Translations under genes and position numbers: made by a program
The notes under the pieces: generated by a model
The model's input: the letters and a program-made list of their open reading frames with translations, nothing else
Told to the model about the DNA's origin: nothing
Database searches by the model: none
In this document: positions 12,106 through 22,727 of the stretch, in pieces
Layout: every line of letters begins with the position of its first letter
Numbering within the stretch: the first letter of the stretch is position 1
Assembly (NCBI GenBank): GCA_030374765.1
Contig: JARGXX010000007.1
Span: forward strand, 496,001-560,000
Direction of reading: 5' to 3'
Source of the DNA: Agarophyton chilense
Taxonomy: Eukaryota > Rhodophyta > Florideophyceae > Gracilariales > Gracilariaceae
Length of the DNA stretch: 64,000 nt

Positions 12106-13180
12106 GTTTGGTCGTGATTAGGCAAAGTTTGGTAATAGTTCTCAAAAAGTTGGCCTTTTGTTTGAAGCTGAAAAGAGTACTCTGCAAAATGGGATGAATA
12201 TTTGCGAAAGACGTTCGAACGGAGTTAAAAAGAACAAATTGAGCGCAAATTTGGGAAAACAGAGAGGTTTCGGTTGTTTTGATACTTTGTTTCGAGTAGA
12301 TGTGTTCGAAAGATAAATAGAGCGGATCAATGTGGCCAGGTTCCGTCGTCCGTTGTTGCTGAAAAGGCTGGGGCGCGGCGGCATGAGTATAGAAAAGCTG
12401 TAATGAGGGCAAGAAGGCAGGGTTGTTTCAGATTTTTTGCACAACATTTGAAATCGTTGAAAGGTTCAAGTCTGTGCATAGTAGCGGAGTGACATTGCCT
12501 GCGATAATGGACCGGCTCGAAAAGCGTATCGTTTAGAAATATCTATCTTTTTGGAAAAATGTAAACTATTACGTTCAAGGATGCTCTTGTTGACGGCTGT
12601 TGAGACAGACCCTGAGGGACGGTGTTAATATCCGTACACCTCATGAAAGGCGAAGGCGCGGCACGACACACGCATCATTACGTGTACACTGCGCCTTGCT
12701 CTGTAGCTTGCACTGAAACCAATAAAATGCACGGCCGGCGACAGTTGTCACACCCAACGTCGGAGAGGCCAAAGAAGGGAGGCTCCAACGCTCCAGTTCC
12801 AACAGCATAGACACTAGCTACTGTAATGCCGATTGACATTCAGCAAGGTCAGAACGAAGAAGGGCAAATCGGAATGATTTGGTGGGCATCTATTGGTCAG
12901 AATTCCATATTTTTTCCTACGCTTGAGACGTCGGGTTTTTGTGCTTCGAGCGCATGACATGATTCTCGTGGGCGTTTGCTGTACCGCGTGGCGCTTCGCG
13001 GCGCCAGCGAGGGACGATTTGAATTCGACGGTGCTGGCGCTACGGCATTCCGTGCGTCTCCGCCGGTGCTTTCAAACCTCGCGCACACATTCTCCTCGCT
13101 TCCCAAGTCATCTCTGCGCCATCCTCGCGTTATCCGCGTGATCTGCGTCATCTGAGCCTTTTCCCAAACCTTCCCCGCGC
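12106..13180. other. Intergenic upstream of the glutaredoxin gene
   Basis: No convincing gene is present. The first part is AT-rich and gives - strand frames at 12089-12447 with no protein-like composition. The last 250 bases are GC-rich and probably hold the promoter and 5' leader of the + strand glutaredoxin gene; I see no TATA box. Confidence 0.5.
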
Positions 13181-14463
13181 ATGGATCAGCAGAAAAGTGC
13201 TGGCAAAAGCCACGGAGTGCACGCTATATGCACGGATCAGCAGCTGGACTCGCTCATCTCGGTAAGTGACCCGCTTTGGTGCTCGTACGGCGGCATGCTT
13301 CGAGCGCTTTTTCAGCGCGCTGACGGTCGCGGTTTGTGTTTGTTGCGCGCGCGCAGAGCGGGGTCCGCATGGCGGTGAACTGCTGGGCGCCATGGGCGGC
13401 ACCGTGCCATCAGATGAACGCGGTGTTTGACACGCTGCAGCAGCAGCACGCGACGCGAGTAGCCGATGTAGTGGTGGATGAGCTGGTATCACTGGTTTTT
13501 GCGTCGATGCAACCGGAGAAACTGCCAGCGGCCATGAAGCGCTTCAATATTGGGACGGTGCCGACGTTTCTACTGTTTGCCAACCGGCGATTGGTGCGAC
13601 GCAGCTCGGGCGCGGACGCGGCGCTGCTGGCGGACAATTTGGGCTGGCTAGCGCAGAGCTCGGACGCGGCGCTGCTGAACGGCGCTTGTGACGTGGTAAG
13701 CTCACTGGACGAAATCACGGTTGTGATGAAGGGGACGGCGGACGAGCCCAAGTGCGCATTTAGCCGACAGGCGGTGCAAGTGTTGCGCTCGGCCGGGGTT
13801 CATTTTGCTACGTTTAATGTGTTGGAGGACGAGCAGGTGCGCAGTGCGATGAAGGAACGGTTTGAGTGGGCGACGTTTCCTATGCTGTTTTGCAGGGGCA
13901 AGCTGGTGGGTGGGATTGACCTGATGCGTGACTTGGCGGACGAGGGGAAGCTGGTGGAACATCTGTCGGGCGGGGAACGGGGCGAGGGCGCGCAGGAGGA
14001 AGAGGGGGTTGGTAGCGCAGCGAAAAGCGGCAGCGCGGACGGGGAGGCGGCATTGGAAAAGAAAAGTGTCGAGGTGAATGGGGACGTTGGACGGGACGGG
14101 GGCGAACATGAATCGCAAGAGCAGCAGCAGGGAAAGAAAGAGGAGGAGGGCATGCGGACGGAGGTGCGCGAGCGGCTGACGAGGCTGGTGAGCGGCAGCG
14201 AGGTAATGTTGTTCATGAAAGGAAGTCCAACGGCGCCTCGTTGTGGATTTTCTCGGCGAATTGTGGAAATTCTGCGAGAAGAGGCGGTGCAGTATGAGCA
14301 TTTTGACATCCTGACGGACAATGAGGTGCGACAGGGGCTGAAGAAGATGTGGGAGTGGCCGACGTACCCGCAGCTGTACGCGCACGGCAAGCTGGTTGGC
14401 GGGCTGGACATTGTGAAGGAGCTAGTGCAGTGCGGCGAGCTGAAGCGCGAGCTGGCGGGGTGA
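13181..14463 (+). CDS. Monothiol glutaredoxin 3-type protein (Trx-Grx-Grx)
   Basis: Multidomain monothiol glutaredoxin of the GLRX3/PICOT, yeast Grx3/4 and plant GrxS17 family. These proteins bind Fe-S clusters with glutathione and take part in cytosolic iron handling. Exon 1 is 13181-13261 (27 codons, ATG 13181); a 95-bp phase-0 intron (GTAAGT...GCGCAG, 13262-13356) leads to exon 2, 13357-14463; the product is about 395 aa. The thioredoxin-like domain has W-A-A-P-C with Cys44. The first Grx domain has CAFS at Cys160 instead of the usual CGFS, with the TFP cis-proline and a GGID motif. An acidic Glu-rich linker follows (about 235-300). The second Grx domain has a canonical CGFS at Cys323, then TYP and GGLD. 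The intron rests on splice consensus and on the WAPWAAPC start that it restores. Only the CAFS variant is odd. Confidence 0.93.
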
Positions 14464-14740
14464 GGGCGGCGCGGGGGCAGTGCGGCGCGGGGGCAGTGCG
14501 GCGCGGGGATGACGGCTTGTGGAGAGAGAGAGAGCGTGGCACGGCGCGCACCGGTGCATTGCGCGTCATCATGGATGGCGTCGTTAGGTGACGCTGCTGC
14601 GGCCCGTTGAAAGTTGAAAAAAGAAACGGCCGCCGCGAGCGGCTTTGTTGTTGACACGCCAAGGTAACCATCGTTACGACGCTTGGCGCGGCGCTCAGCT
14701 GTCTTGTTCGCGGCGCCCAACTGCTCGAGCTCCTTTTCCT

Positions 14741-15251
14741 ATGGCGGTGCCTGGCGTGCTTGGCGACTACATTGCCAAGAATTACAAGCGTTTGCTGGTG
14801 TGCGTAGCGCCTCCGTCGTCGCCGCGTGGCGACGGCGATGCGGAGCTCACGTCGCACTCTTCTCCCCCGCCATCGCCACCGCCGCCGTCTTCACCGCCGT
14901 CGTCTTCACCGCCGTCGTCGTCACCGCCGCCGTCTCCACCGCCGCCGCCGTCTCCACCGCCGCCGCCGTCGCCGCCGCGGCGCCGACGCAGGACCGCTGG
15001 CGCCGCGCGCTCCAGACGTGCGCGGCGTCGACAGCACTCGCCGCCGCCGCGCGTGCTTTGCGAGCTAGACGGCCACCAACTTGTGCGAGGTATGTTGAGT
15101 TTGTTTTTCTTGTTGATGGGGAGTTAAAGTACTGACGGGATGCGGCGCGCATTTGGTTACAGATGACCCATTTCGCGGGTGCGTGTCGTCGCGCTCGGTG
15201 GGACCGCGTCACAGCGGCGACTTTGTGGTGATGGGTTGCATGCATGTGTAG
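14741..15251 (+). CDS. Small proline-rich protein of unknown function (two exons)
   Basis: Exon 1 (14741-15089) starts at ATG 14741, MAVPGVLGDYIAKNYKRL. It runs through a long Ser-Pro tract encoded by CCGCCG/TCACCG repeats and an Arg-rich stretch, then CELDGHQLVR. A 73-bp intron (GTATGT at 15090 to TTACAG at 15162) joins to exon 2 (15163-15251), which ends VVMGCMHV at TAG. The product is about 145 aa. The N-terminal and C-terminal ends look like ordinary protein around a low-complexity middle. I do not recognise the family. The gene lies 277 bases after the glutaredoxin stop and on the same strand. Without splicing the frame ends shortly after the intron donor, so the intron is a reasoned choice, not a certainty. 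Confidence 0.5.
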
Positions 15252-15372
15252 CATAGCAGACGCTGGGTTGCCAGCTCACAAGCTAGGTAGCTAGCTAGCT
15301 AGACAATCCTTTCGGCGCTTGATATTATCCTTGCGTGTACGCTTTCGGCACTGCACTTGAGAGTTGTGCTAC

Positions 15373-15402
15373 TTTGTTTGTTTGTTTGTTTGTTTGTTTG
15401 TG
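15373..15402 (+). repeat. (TTTG)n microsatellite
   Basis: About seven tandem TTTG units lie in the spacer upstream of the transporter gene. A cytosine-rich tract (CCCCTTCCCCC type) follows at 15489-15522. Confidence 0.9.
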
Positions 15403-15599
15403 TACAATTACAAGAGTGTGAAGCGGCGCTTCGCCGTTCCCAATTGCGCAATTACCATGCGCGCGCGCCATTTGCGCAACGTCAAGCACCCCTTCCCCCT
15501 TCCCCCTCCCCCCCTCCCCCCCACGTATGACCGCCTCGCGCACTTCCGTACGTTGCATGAGCGTCAGTCCTCCGCTGCGCTAATGCGTCCCCGCCCGCT

Positions 15600-16384
15600 A
15601 TGTACTCGCCGCTCGCGTCGCTCGCGCCACCCGATTCGTCTGAGCTCGAGCCCTTCGAGCCGCTCGAGTCCTTCGAGCCGCTCGAGCCCTTCGAGCCGCT
15701 CGAGCCGCTCGAGCCCTTCGAGCCGCTCGAGCCGCTCGAGCCGCTCGAGCCGCTCAAGCATACACGCGCGTCTCCGTCACCGCCGCCGCTCGCACGCCGC
15801 TGCATAGAGCGCACTCCGCCGCGTATCACCGTCGCACACTGCTTCCTATCGTTTGTCATCTGCAACATGGACCGCATCAATCTATCAGTGGCCATCATCC
15901 CCATGGCGGCGCACTACGGCTGGACGCAGACGCAAAAGGGCGTCGTGCAGGCCGCCTTCTTCCTGGGCTACATGAGCACGCAGATCGCCGGCGGCAAACT
16001 GGCCGATGCGCACGGCGGCCGTCGCGTGTTGGCCGCCGGCGTGTTGCTGTGGAGCGTGTGTACTGCGCTCACGCCCATCGCCGCCGATGCGTCGCTGCCC
16101 TGTTTGCTGGCCGTGCGCGTGGTCATGGGCGTGGGCGAGGGCGTGGCCATGCCCGCCATGAACGCGCTTGTCACTGTGGCCATGGGTTGCGATCATGCCA
16201 CGCGCGCGCGCGCGCTCGCCTTTGTGTACTCGGGCATGTACGCCGGCTCCATCGTCGGCTTGCTCATCACCGCCGCCATCGTGCGCCTAGCCGATTGGCG
16301 GCTGGTGTTCTACGTGTGCGCGCTCATCGGCGTCATTTGGAGCGTCGTGTTCTACGTGCACGCCGCGCCAGTAGTACAGCCACC

Positions 16385-16418
<34 letters not shown>

Positions 16419-17036
16419 GCAGCGCCTCCAAGCGTGCGCGAGATGCTGTCGCGGTCGTGCGTGTGGGCCATCATCGTGGCGCACTTTTGCTGCACGTGGG
16501 GCTACTTTGTGTTGCTGAGCTGGCTCCCAACGTATCTCAACTCGCGCTTCGGTGTGGACAGCACACACTCCTCACTACTATCCACTGTGCCGTGGGTGGC
16601 CATGTTCATGACGGCCAACATCGGCGGGCAGATAGCTAGCTGGTTACAGCGCGGTGGGCTGAGTCGCACGCACACGCGCAAGGCAATGCAGGCGGTGGGC
16701 TTTGTGGGGCCGGCGCTGATGCTGGCGTTGCTGGGCGGCGCGCGGCGACGCACGAGTGCCGTGGCGCTGGTGACGGCGGCGCTGGCGCTGGGCAGCTTCT
16801 CGCAGTCGGGCGTGTACGCCAACCACGCCGAGGTGGCGCCCACAGCGGCTGGCACGCTGTTGGGCGTGTCCAACACATTTGCGTCGATGCCCGGGCTGCT
16901 GGGCGTGGCGCTGTCCGGCTGGCAGCTGCAGCGCAGCGGCGACGATTGGGCGGCGGTGTTTGCGGTGGCCATTGGCTTTGACATACTGGGGCTGGTGGTG
17001 TACACCGCGCTGGCGACCTCGCGGCGGCAGTGGTGA
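15600..17036 (+). CDS. MFS anion/phosphate transporter (SLC17/PHT4 type)
   Basis: A 478-aa major facilitator protein with about 12 membrane segments. The first segment carries the SLC17/PHT4 signature CNMDRINLSVAI, followed by YGWTQTQKGVVQ, GYMSTQIAGGKLAD and the A-motif-like DAHGGRR. These transporters move phosphate or organic anions with Na+ or H+; in plants and algae PHT4 members sit in plastid or Golgi membranes. The N-terminal 80 residues are unusual: a Glu-Pro-Leu/Phe tandem repeat, then a Pro/Arg/Ser stretch that could act as a targeting region. A run of 11 Gln (CAA repeat, 16386-16418) sits in the central cytosolic loop between segments 6 and 7. ATG 15600 is the first in frame; an upstream exon cannot be excluded. 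The gene converges on the - strand gene ending at 17190, leaving about 150 bases for both 3' ends. Confidence 0.88.
15642..15755 (+). repeat. Coding tandem repeat (Glu-Pro-Leu/Phe)
   Basis: Nine-base units GAGCCGCTC and GAGCCCTTC alternate for about 110 bases, each encoding E-P-L or E-P-F. It lies inside the N-terminus of the anion transporter and keeps its frame because the unit is a multiple of three. Confidence 0.9.
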
Positions 17037-17189
17037 ACGCTTGGAATGAATGAGTAACAAGTAAGGAGGATAGTAGTTGCAATACAAGTAGCACTAGTAA
17101 TAGTAGGGTTATGTAAACTTTTTTTTTCTTTACTCTTTATAGTCTCTAGCGTGGTTGGTGGTTGGTGGTGGGTGGTGGGTGGTGGGTGT

Positions 17190-18429
17190 TCAGAGCAGCT
17201 GCTCGCCGTCGGAAAAGTCGAGCGACAGCGGGGGCAGCTTGGCAAGCAGAGCGCTGTCGTCGGCGTCGTCGGCGTCGACGTGCATGCGGCGCAGCGGCAC
17301 GGGGCGGTGGCGCGGAGAGTTAGAGCACAACGAATTGTTGAGTTGACGCAGCGAGTCGTCGGCGTGATGAGCGTCGGCATCGGCGTCAAAGCCGCCGCGT
17401 AGCGACGGGTGCAGTTGGCCGCTGACACCGACGCGGCGCAGCCGGCACGTGTACGACGCGCACACGGTGTGAAGTCGCGTGGCCACGTGGCGCGCCCTTT
17501 CGCGGCGGTACACGCAGTACACCACGCGCGCCATGTCGCAGCACGGCTTGTGCTGAGCGTGATGGGAGTGATGGTGGCGATGGTGGTGATGGTGGCGGCG
17601 ATGGTGAGGTGAGGGGGAAGCGTGCGACTGCTGCTGTTGGTGGCGCCGCTGCTGCTGCTGTTGATACTGCTGCGTGGATTGCGTCTGTCGTTGCTGATAT
17701 TGAGTTTGTTGTTGTCGGCGGTGGTGATGGTGGTGCGGCTGCGATTGCGATTGCGATTGCGATTGCGACTGCGACGGCGACGACGGCGACAACGAGTGGT
17801 ACGTGTGCGCAAAGAAGCGCATGCGCGCGCGCACGTCCTCTTCGGACGGCTCGGCCACGCGTAGGCGTTTCTTGATGAGCTTCCGCGGCTTTTGACCCGG
17901 TTTCAAGTCCTGTGCCACGTACACCTCGCAGTCCTTGTGCTTGTTCAAGTACGCCTGCACATTGCGCCGCAGAGGCGCGGCGTTTCCGGCGATCTTGCGG
18001 CGCTCCAGTCGGTTCCAGATGGTCACGTGCTCGTTGGGCGCGTCGCGCTCGGCGTCTGCCTCAGCGTCGGCATGCACGTTGGCAGTGGTGAGGGGGGCGG
18101 CGGCTGCGGCGGTGGCAGCAGAGGCGACAGCTGTGACGGGGTCGCGCGACAGGCGCGTGCAGCAGCTGGCCGTGACGGAGCAGGAAGAGGAGGAAGACAA
18201 AGATGACGACGATGTGGACGACGGCGACGGGGGCGATGAGGCCAACGTCGAGGTGGAGCACTTGTGCGACAAGCGCGCGGCCGTCGACGCCGACGCCGCC
18301 GCGGGCGCCGCGTTGGACGGCAGCGAGTCGGGAGGTGGGCGGCCGTGTACTGAGACGGGGTGCTTGTGCTGGCGCGGCGGCGGTGGCGGCGACGGCTGCG
18401 AAGGCGCGGCGGCAGCACCGGTGACAGCG

Positions 18430-18465
<36 letters not shown>

Positions 18466-18626
18466 GCAGAGGCTGCAGCGGTGGTGGTGATTGTGGTGGT
18501 GGTGACAGAAGAGGAGGAAGACGGCGGGGCGGCTCGCGCGAATTGGGGGCGGCGCAGCGGCAGCGACGCGGCGGTGGACGCGCGCGGCGAGGCGGGCACG
18601 ACTTGTGGCGCGCGACGGGCTGCCAT
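17190..18626 (-). CDS. Low-complexity protein with a conserved-looking WNRLERRK motif
   Basis: A 478-aa frame from ATG 18626 ([10 protein letters not shown]); the frame stays open to 18992, but the upstream part is a Pro/Ser-coded GC repeat, so the shorter start is preferred. Long homopolymers of Ala, Ser, Thr, Gln and His are encoded by trinucleotide runs. One ordered segment stands out near residues 215-295: [16 protein letters not shown], then [18 protein letters not shown], and [16 protein letters not shown]. It looks like a short nuclear regulatory domain, but I cannot name the family. Near the C-terminus is a Cys-containing basic stretch and an acidic tail ([20 protein letters not shown]). 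A nuclear or regulatory role is only inference from composition. Confidence 0.6.
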
Positions 18627-19000
18627 GGCGGGAGCGGCGGGCGGGGGAAGGACGGGAACGGAGAAGGGGGGGGAGGGGGAGGGGGAGGGGGAGGGGGAGG
18701 GGAAGGAAGGCGGGAAAGGATAGCGCGCGAAGAAGGGGGAGGCGTCGACGGCGGCAACATTGTGTGGGTTGCAACAGCGCAAAGCGGGCGCGTTATGAAG
18801 GCGGGCGAGCTGCGCGAGCGTCGCTGGCGCGGCGGGCACGGGTGCGGCGCCCGCGGGGGGGCGAGCGCGACGGGTGCACAACGACCGTTCACGCGTGCCA
18901 TAGCTAAGAAGCCAACACGCAGTGCGCTCTGAAGCGCAAGGCGACCACAAGCCGTACGCGCGCGGCGCGTGCGCGCGGCACCGGAGCGGCAAACTTCAGC

Positions 19001-19051
19001 GCGCACGACGCCACAGCGCGCACGACGCCACAGCGCGCACGACGCCACAGC
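19001..19051. repeat. Triple 17-bp tandem repeat
   Basis: Three exact copies of GCGCACGACGCCACAGC in the GC-rich spacer between the two - strand genes. A CCTT run (19262-19277) and CGCCGC runs occur in the same spacer. No gene is supported between 18993 and 19550. Confidence 0.9.
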
Positions 19052-19550
19052 GCTGCCGCCGTGCGTGCTGCTGCGTGCCAGAGCACGTACTCGCCGCGCT
19101 GTGCGGCGTATCTATCTACTCCCCACCCCCGAAACGCGCTGTTTGTATTTTGCCCCAAGATCATGCCCCATTTACAGCTTACAGCGAGCGCGCTGTAAGG
19201 CCGCTGTAAGACTGTAAGATCGCTGTAATCCGTCGCACACGTGCCACCCCCCGATCCGCTGCTTCCTTCCTTCCTTCCGTCCGTCGTGGCGCCGTTGGCC
19301 GCCGCCACGCTGCGCGTCGTCCGCGGCCCGTGCCGCGCGCCGCCGCCGCCGCCGCCGACACCACCGCTTTACACACAGCGAGCGCGCGCTCGCCCGCCCG
19401 AAATGCCCACCCGTGCAACAGCAAAACACCACTCCTCACACCATCGACCCAAAATACCTTCGCCAATTCCCCGACCCCCCCCCCACCACGACTTGCTGCC
19501 CCCAACGCCGCCTCCCCTTCTCCCGTCTTGAGACTCTCCGCGCTCCCAAG

Positions 19551-22500
19551 TCACTCACAGTGCCCCCGCCGTTTCTCCATTGCTCCTCCGCCCACCGGCC
19601 CCATCCACACCGTCTCTCCCCTCGTAGTCGTTGCCGCCCCCCCCACCCTACCCTCCACGTCACCACCACGCTCGTCCTTGCCCGCGCTCTCCCCCCCGCG
19701 TCGCACCCCACACACCCTCCCAACCGCCGCCGCCACCACCGCCCGTACTGATCCCGTCGCCCCCTGCGGCCCCACCACCATCAGCACTGCCGGTAGCAGC
19801 ACCAGCGACCACATCGCACTCAGCAACACCGTGCACACCAGCAGTCCCCCAAACTTGACGAAAAACGTTATCATCGCCGCAAACAACACCACCGCCGACG
19901 TCAGCGTCGACAACGCCCCAAACCAGATCGACACCCCCAACGTCAGCAGCGCGTGCCGCGTCCGCTCCACTCGTCCTTCCTTGCCGCACTCCACGTACGC
20001 CGTCGCCATGTGTGCCACCCCGTCAAACCCGTACCCAATGCTGATCACCACAGCAATCGTCTCCGTCGTCCCCAACTCCCAACCCACAGCGTGCATCACC
20101 CCAAGCAACATGCTCACCAGCCCGCCAATGCAAACCGTTGCAATCAGCGATACCGCCCAGTTCATCGTGCACACCGTCAGCGTCACCAACGCCACCCCCA
20201 CCATGATCCCCACCCCACTGAACATCGATATAACCAGCGTCTCCTGGCTCCGCATCCACGACCACACGTTGATTCCCCCCTCCACGTTACCCGCTACTCC
20301 GCTCGTCACAAACGCACCCCGATCCCCGGACGCCTCCGGTCCAATCGCGTTCAGTCCCTCCGTCGCCGCCTTCCACTCGTTGTAGATCGGCCGCATGAAC
20401 TTGGCCGTCAGCGCCGGCTTCTTGCCCGTCACGAACCGAATCTCTGTGAACACCACCCGCTCCTGCTGCGCCGAAAACCCGATCGCCTGCGACTTTATGT
20501 ACCGTTCGTACGGCCTGCTGTTGTCTGCCGCCTCAAACGCCCCGAACCGCTTCAGCTCCTCCGCCAGCTGCGCGTGCGTCTCAAACGACTCCAACCCGTC
20601 CTTCTTCAGCTCCTGTTTGCGCCACTGCTCGTAGTCGCTCACCCAGCAGTCCACCGCCTCTTCCATCGCCGCCTGCTGCGTCACCAACCCCTCCCGCCTC
20701 ACAAACCACCCGCACGCCCTCCGCACCTGTTCTTGCACTTCCTTGCGCCGCAGGTCAAACCTCTCGTCCAGCACCGCGCGCCCGATCGACTCGGGCTGGA
20801 AGCGCGACGTGCCGGATCGATCAATGTCCGAAATGCCCCACGTTACCCGCGCCTGTAGCGTCACTGCCCGTCGCTCCTCCCCGAAACCGTCTGCCAAAGT
20901 TGTCTGCAACACCCTCAGCGGGTGGTCGCTGGGCAAAAACTGCTCCGTTTCCTGGATCGGCTCCAACTTGGTCGCCCCGTACACACCCAGGCCCGCCAAA
21001 ACCAGTGCCAACACTACCAGCGCGTATCGCCCTCGGTATATCAGTTTGGTCCATATCCCGCCGAAAAAGCGCTCCAGAAAGCTGTAGTGCAAGCCCGCGG
21101 TGTCGTTCTTCTTCTGCCATTTCCCCGGCAGAAACTTGAAGTAGAACGGCATGTTGCTGCTGCTGCTGTGATTGCTACTGCCGCTGCCGCGCTCGCTCCC
21201 GCTTTCAGTCCTCTTGAAGCACGGCAGGCAGCTGCGTTGTGACCAGAATCGGTGCCAAAGTATCACGGCCGAAGGATACGCCGTGATCACCAGCGCAAAC
21301 TGCACCAGCACAAGCAATCCTGCCCACACGCCCAGCGTGCTGATGGGCATAATGGGCGAGGCTGCCGTCACGAAGAACGCAGCAGCCGTCGTCACCGACG
21401 TCACCATCATCGCCCTCACGGCCCGCCGGTACGTCCAGTCCATCCTGGTGATGACGTCAGCTTCGGTTCCCAAATCTACCAGCGACTGCTTCCACGCGTC
21501 TGTGAATACAAACACGTCGTCTGCGCCGATTCCCAGCAACAGGAAGATGGCAAGAATCTGCAGCGGCGCAAAGTACTTTTGTTGGAACACGAAGTGGTAA
21601 AGCACGTACGCCACCGGGAACGAAAAGAATATTTGACCCAGCGCTGCGACCGCCAAGAATGCACTGCCCGTGTGGAACCAGATAACCAGAAACACGAGAA
21701 CAATGGCCACCACGCAAAACGACAAATCCCTCAACGCCGTGTCAGAGAACGCAGCGTTTCCCAGTTTTACACTGGTTAGTGTGACATCGTATGCTTCTGT
21801 GGATAGCTGCTCGACCGTGTCTGTTTCGCGCAGACCCCACTGAACGTATTGGTCTTCTTGTTCTGCTTTTCTGTCGTCAATGGCAGTGTAGCCTCGAAAA
21901 GGACCTCCGATGCGCAAAATGCTGCGCATGAGCCAGGTGCCGTTGCCTCCAACCGAAAATTCTTTTCCAACAAACTCCTTGTACGCCGCATTGACGACGG
22001 CATTTCCCTCGCTGTCCGTGTCGACTAGCGAGTTCAAAAACGAGGCAAACCGCTCTTCCGCTGGCGGTTCACTCGTATTCCTTCGGCCACACAAACGGCC
22101 TTCCTCCCATATTCCGTAGAGGAATGGGCTGTTGGTGAGTGACAACGGATGGGCGCATGCAAGGTTGCGGCCAGCGCAATCTTTGGCAGTTTCGTCAAAG
22201 TAGCAATATGAAGGATACTCCGCTGTGCCCAGAATATCGTCCTCGATTTGCTTGAGCAGAGCCAAGTTGTTGCGAGTTAATACATTGGAAGCTGTTTGCT
22301 TTTCGTCCGCATTGGAAGGGAGTTTTTCAAATTGCGGCGGCAACTTTCCGCGAAACAAAACGTTAAGGTGAAATTCAGGTCTCTCGGTGGCTCTTTCCAC
22401 AACAGAGGCTGATGCGCCAAACGCATATTGTTCGCGAGCAGCTTCTCGTGCGTCGAAAAGGCGGGTTAGTTCATCGTTGCGAATGAAAAAGTCAACACCG

Positions 22501-22664
22501 TTTGGGTCATCAAACGCGAACTGACGCGAAAGGGCAATGATAGCTATGGAGAGAAAAGGAAACGCGTACGCAAGCAGACAGGTCTTCTTGGTGTGGTTGA
22601 CAGATAAGCGCGTCCACAGACAAGGTTTGGCGACGGCAGCCGCCGAGCCGTCACTAGTAGCCAT
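19551..22664 (-). CDS. Dispatched/Patched-like RND membrane protein with sterol-sensing domain
   Basis: A 1037-aa single-exon protein of the eukaryotic RND superfamily (Patched, Dispatched, NPC1). A first membrane helix lies at about residues 28-46, then a large extracytosolic loop, then a sterol-sensing-like block of helices (about 300-470) with the signature GIGADDVFVFTDAW near residue 378. A second large loop is followed by a second helical block with GYGFDG near residue 877. The paired Asp residues in helix 4 and the single Asp in helix 10 match the proton/cation relay of this superfamily; the GIGADD-F-D-W form resembles Dispatched more than NPC1. The C-terminal tail is short and cytosolic. 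In this organism it probably moves lipids or sterols; a Hedgehog role is not implied. ATG 22664 follows a TATA box by about 70 bases. Confidence 0.88.
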   Translation of the reverse strand: MATSDGSAAAVAKPCLWTRLSVNHTKKTCLLAYAFPFLSIAIIALSRQFAFDDPNGVDFFIRNDELTRLFDAREAAREQYAFGASASVVERATERPEFHLNVLFRGKLPPQFEKLPSNADEKQTASNVLTRNNLALLKQIEDDILGTAEYPSYCYFDETAKDCAGRNLACAHPLSLTNSPFLYGIWEEGRLCGRRNTSEPPAEERFASFLNSLVDTDSEGNAVVNAAYKEFVGKEFSVGGNGTWLMRSILRIGGPFRGYTAIDDRKAEQEDQYVQWGLRETDTVEQLSTEAYDVTLTSVKLGNAAFSDTALRDLSFCVVAIVLVFLVIWFHTGSAFLAVAALGQIFFSFPVAYVLYHFVFQQKYFAPLQILAIFLLLGIGADDVFVFTDAWKQSLVDLGTEADVITRMDWTYRRAVRAMMVTSVTTAAAFFVTAASPIMPISTLGVWAGLLVLVQFALVITAYPSAVILWHRFWSQRSCLPCFKRTESGSERGSGSSNHSSSSNMPFYFKFLPGKWQKKNDTAGLHYSFLERFFGGIWTKLIYRGRYALVVLALVLAGLGVYGATKLEPIQETEQFLPSDHPLRVLQTTLADGFGEERRAVTLQARVTWGISDIDRSGTSRFQPESIGRAVLDERFDLRRKEVQEQVRRACGWFVRREGLVTQQAAMEEAVDCWVSDYEQWRKQELKKDGLESFETHAQLAEELKRFGAFEAADNSRPYERYIKSQAIGFSAQQERVVFTEIRFVTGKKPALTAKFMRPIYNEWKAATEGLNAIGPEASGDRGAFVTSGVAGNVEGGINVWSWMRSQETLVISMFSGVGIMVGVALVTLTVCTMNWAVSLIATVCIGGLVSMLLGVMHAVGWELGTTETIAVVISIGYGFDGVAHMATAYVECGKEGRVERTRHALLTLGVSIWFGALSTLTSAVVLFAAMITFFVKFGGLLVCTVLLSAMWSLVLLPAVLMVVGPQGATGSVRAVVAAAVGRVCGVRRGGESAGKDERGGDVEGRVGGAATTTRGETVWMGPVGGGAMEKRRGHCE

Positions 22665-22727
22665 GGCGAGTCGTCGCGTTCACATTGCGGGCGTTTGGAA
22701 GCTCACGCTCATGCTAAAACGCGCTGG

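Noticed and set aside
13702-14857. Long - strand frames opposite to the glutaredoxin gene
   Set aside because: They mirror GC-rich coding DNA on the other strand; the + strand frame has clear conserved domains.
16502-17812. 436-codon - strand frame across the transporter and the next gene
   Set aside because: Thr/Ser/Arg-rich shadow of two real genes; no domain.
17935-18723. Gly/Ala-rich + strand frames opposite to the low-complexity gene
   Set aside because: Reverse reading of the trinucleotide runs; composition is artefactual.
19330-20858. Pro/Ser/Arg-rich + strand frames opposite to the Dispatched-like gene
   Set aside because: Shadow frames; the - strand protein has matching RND signatures throughout.
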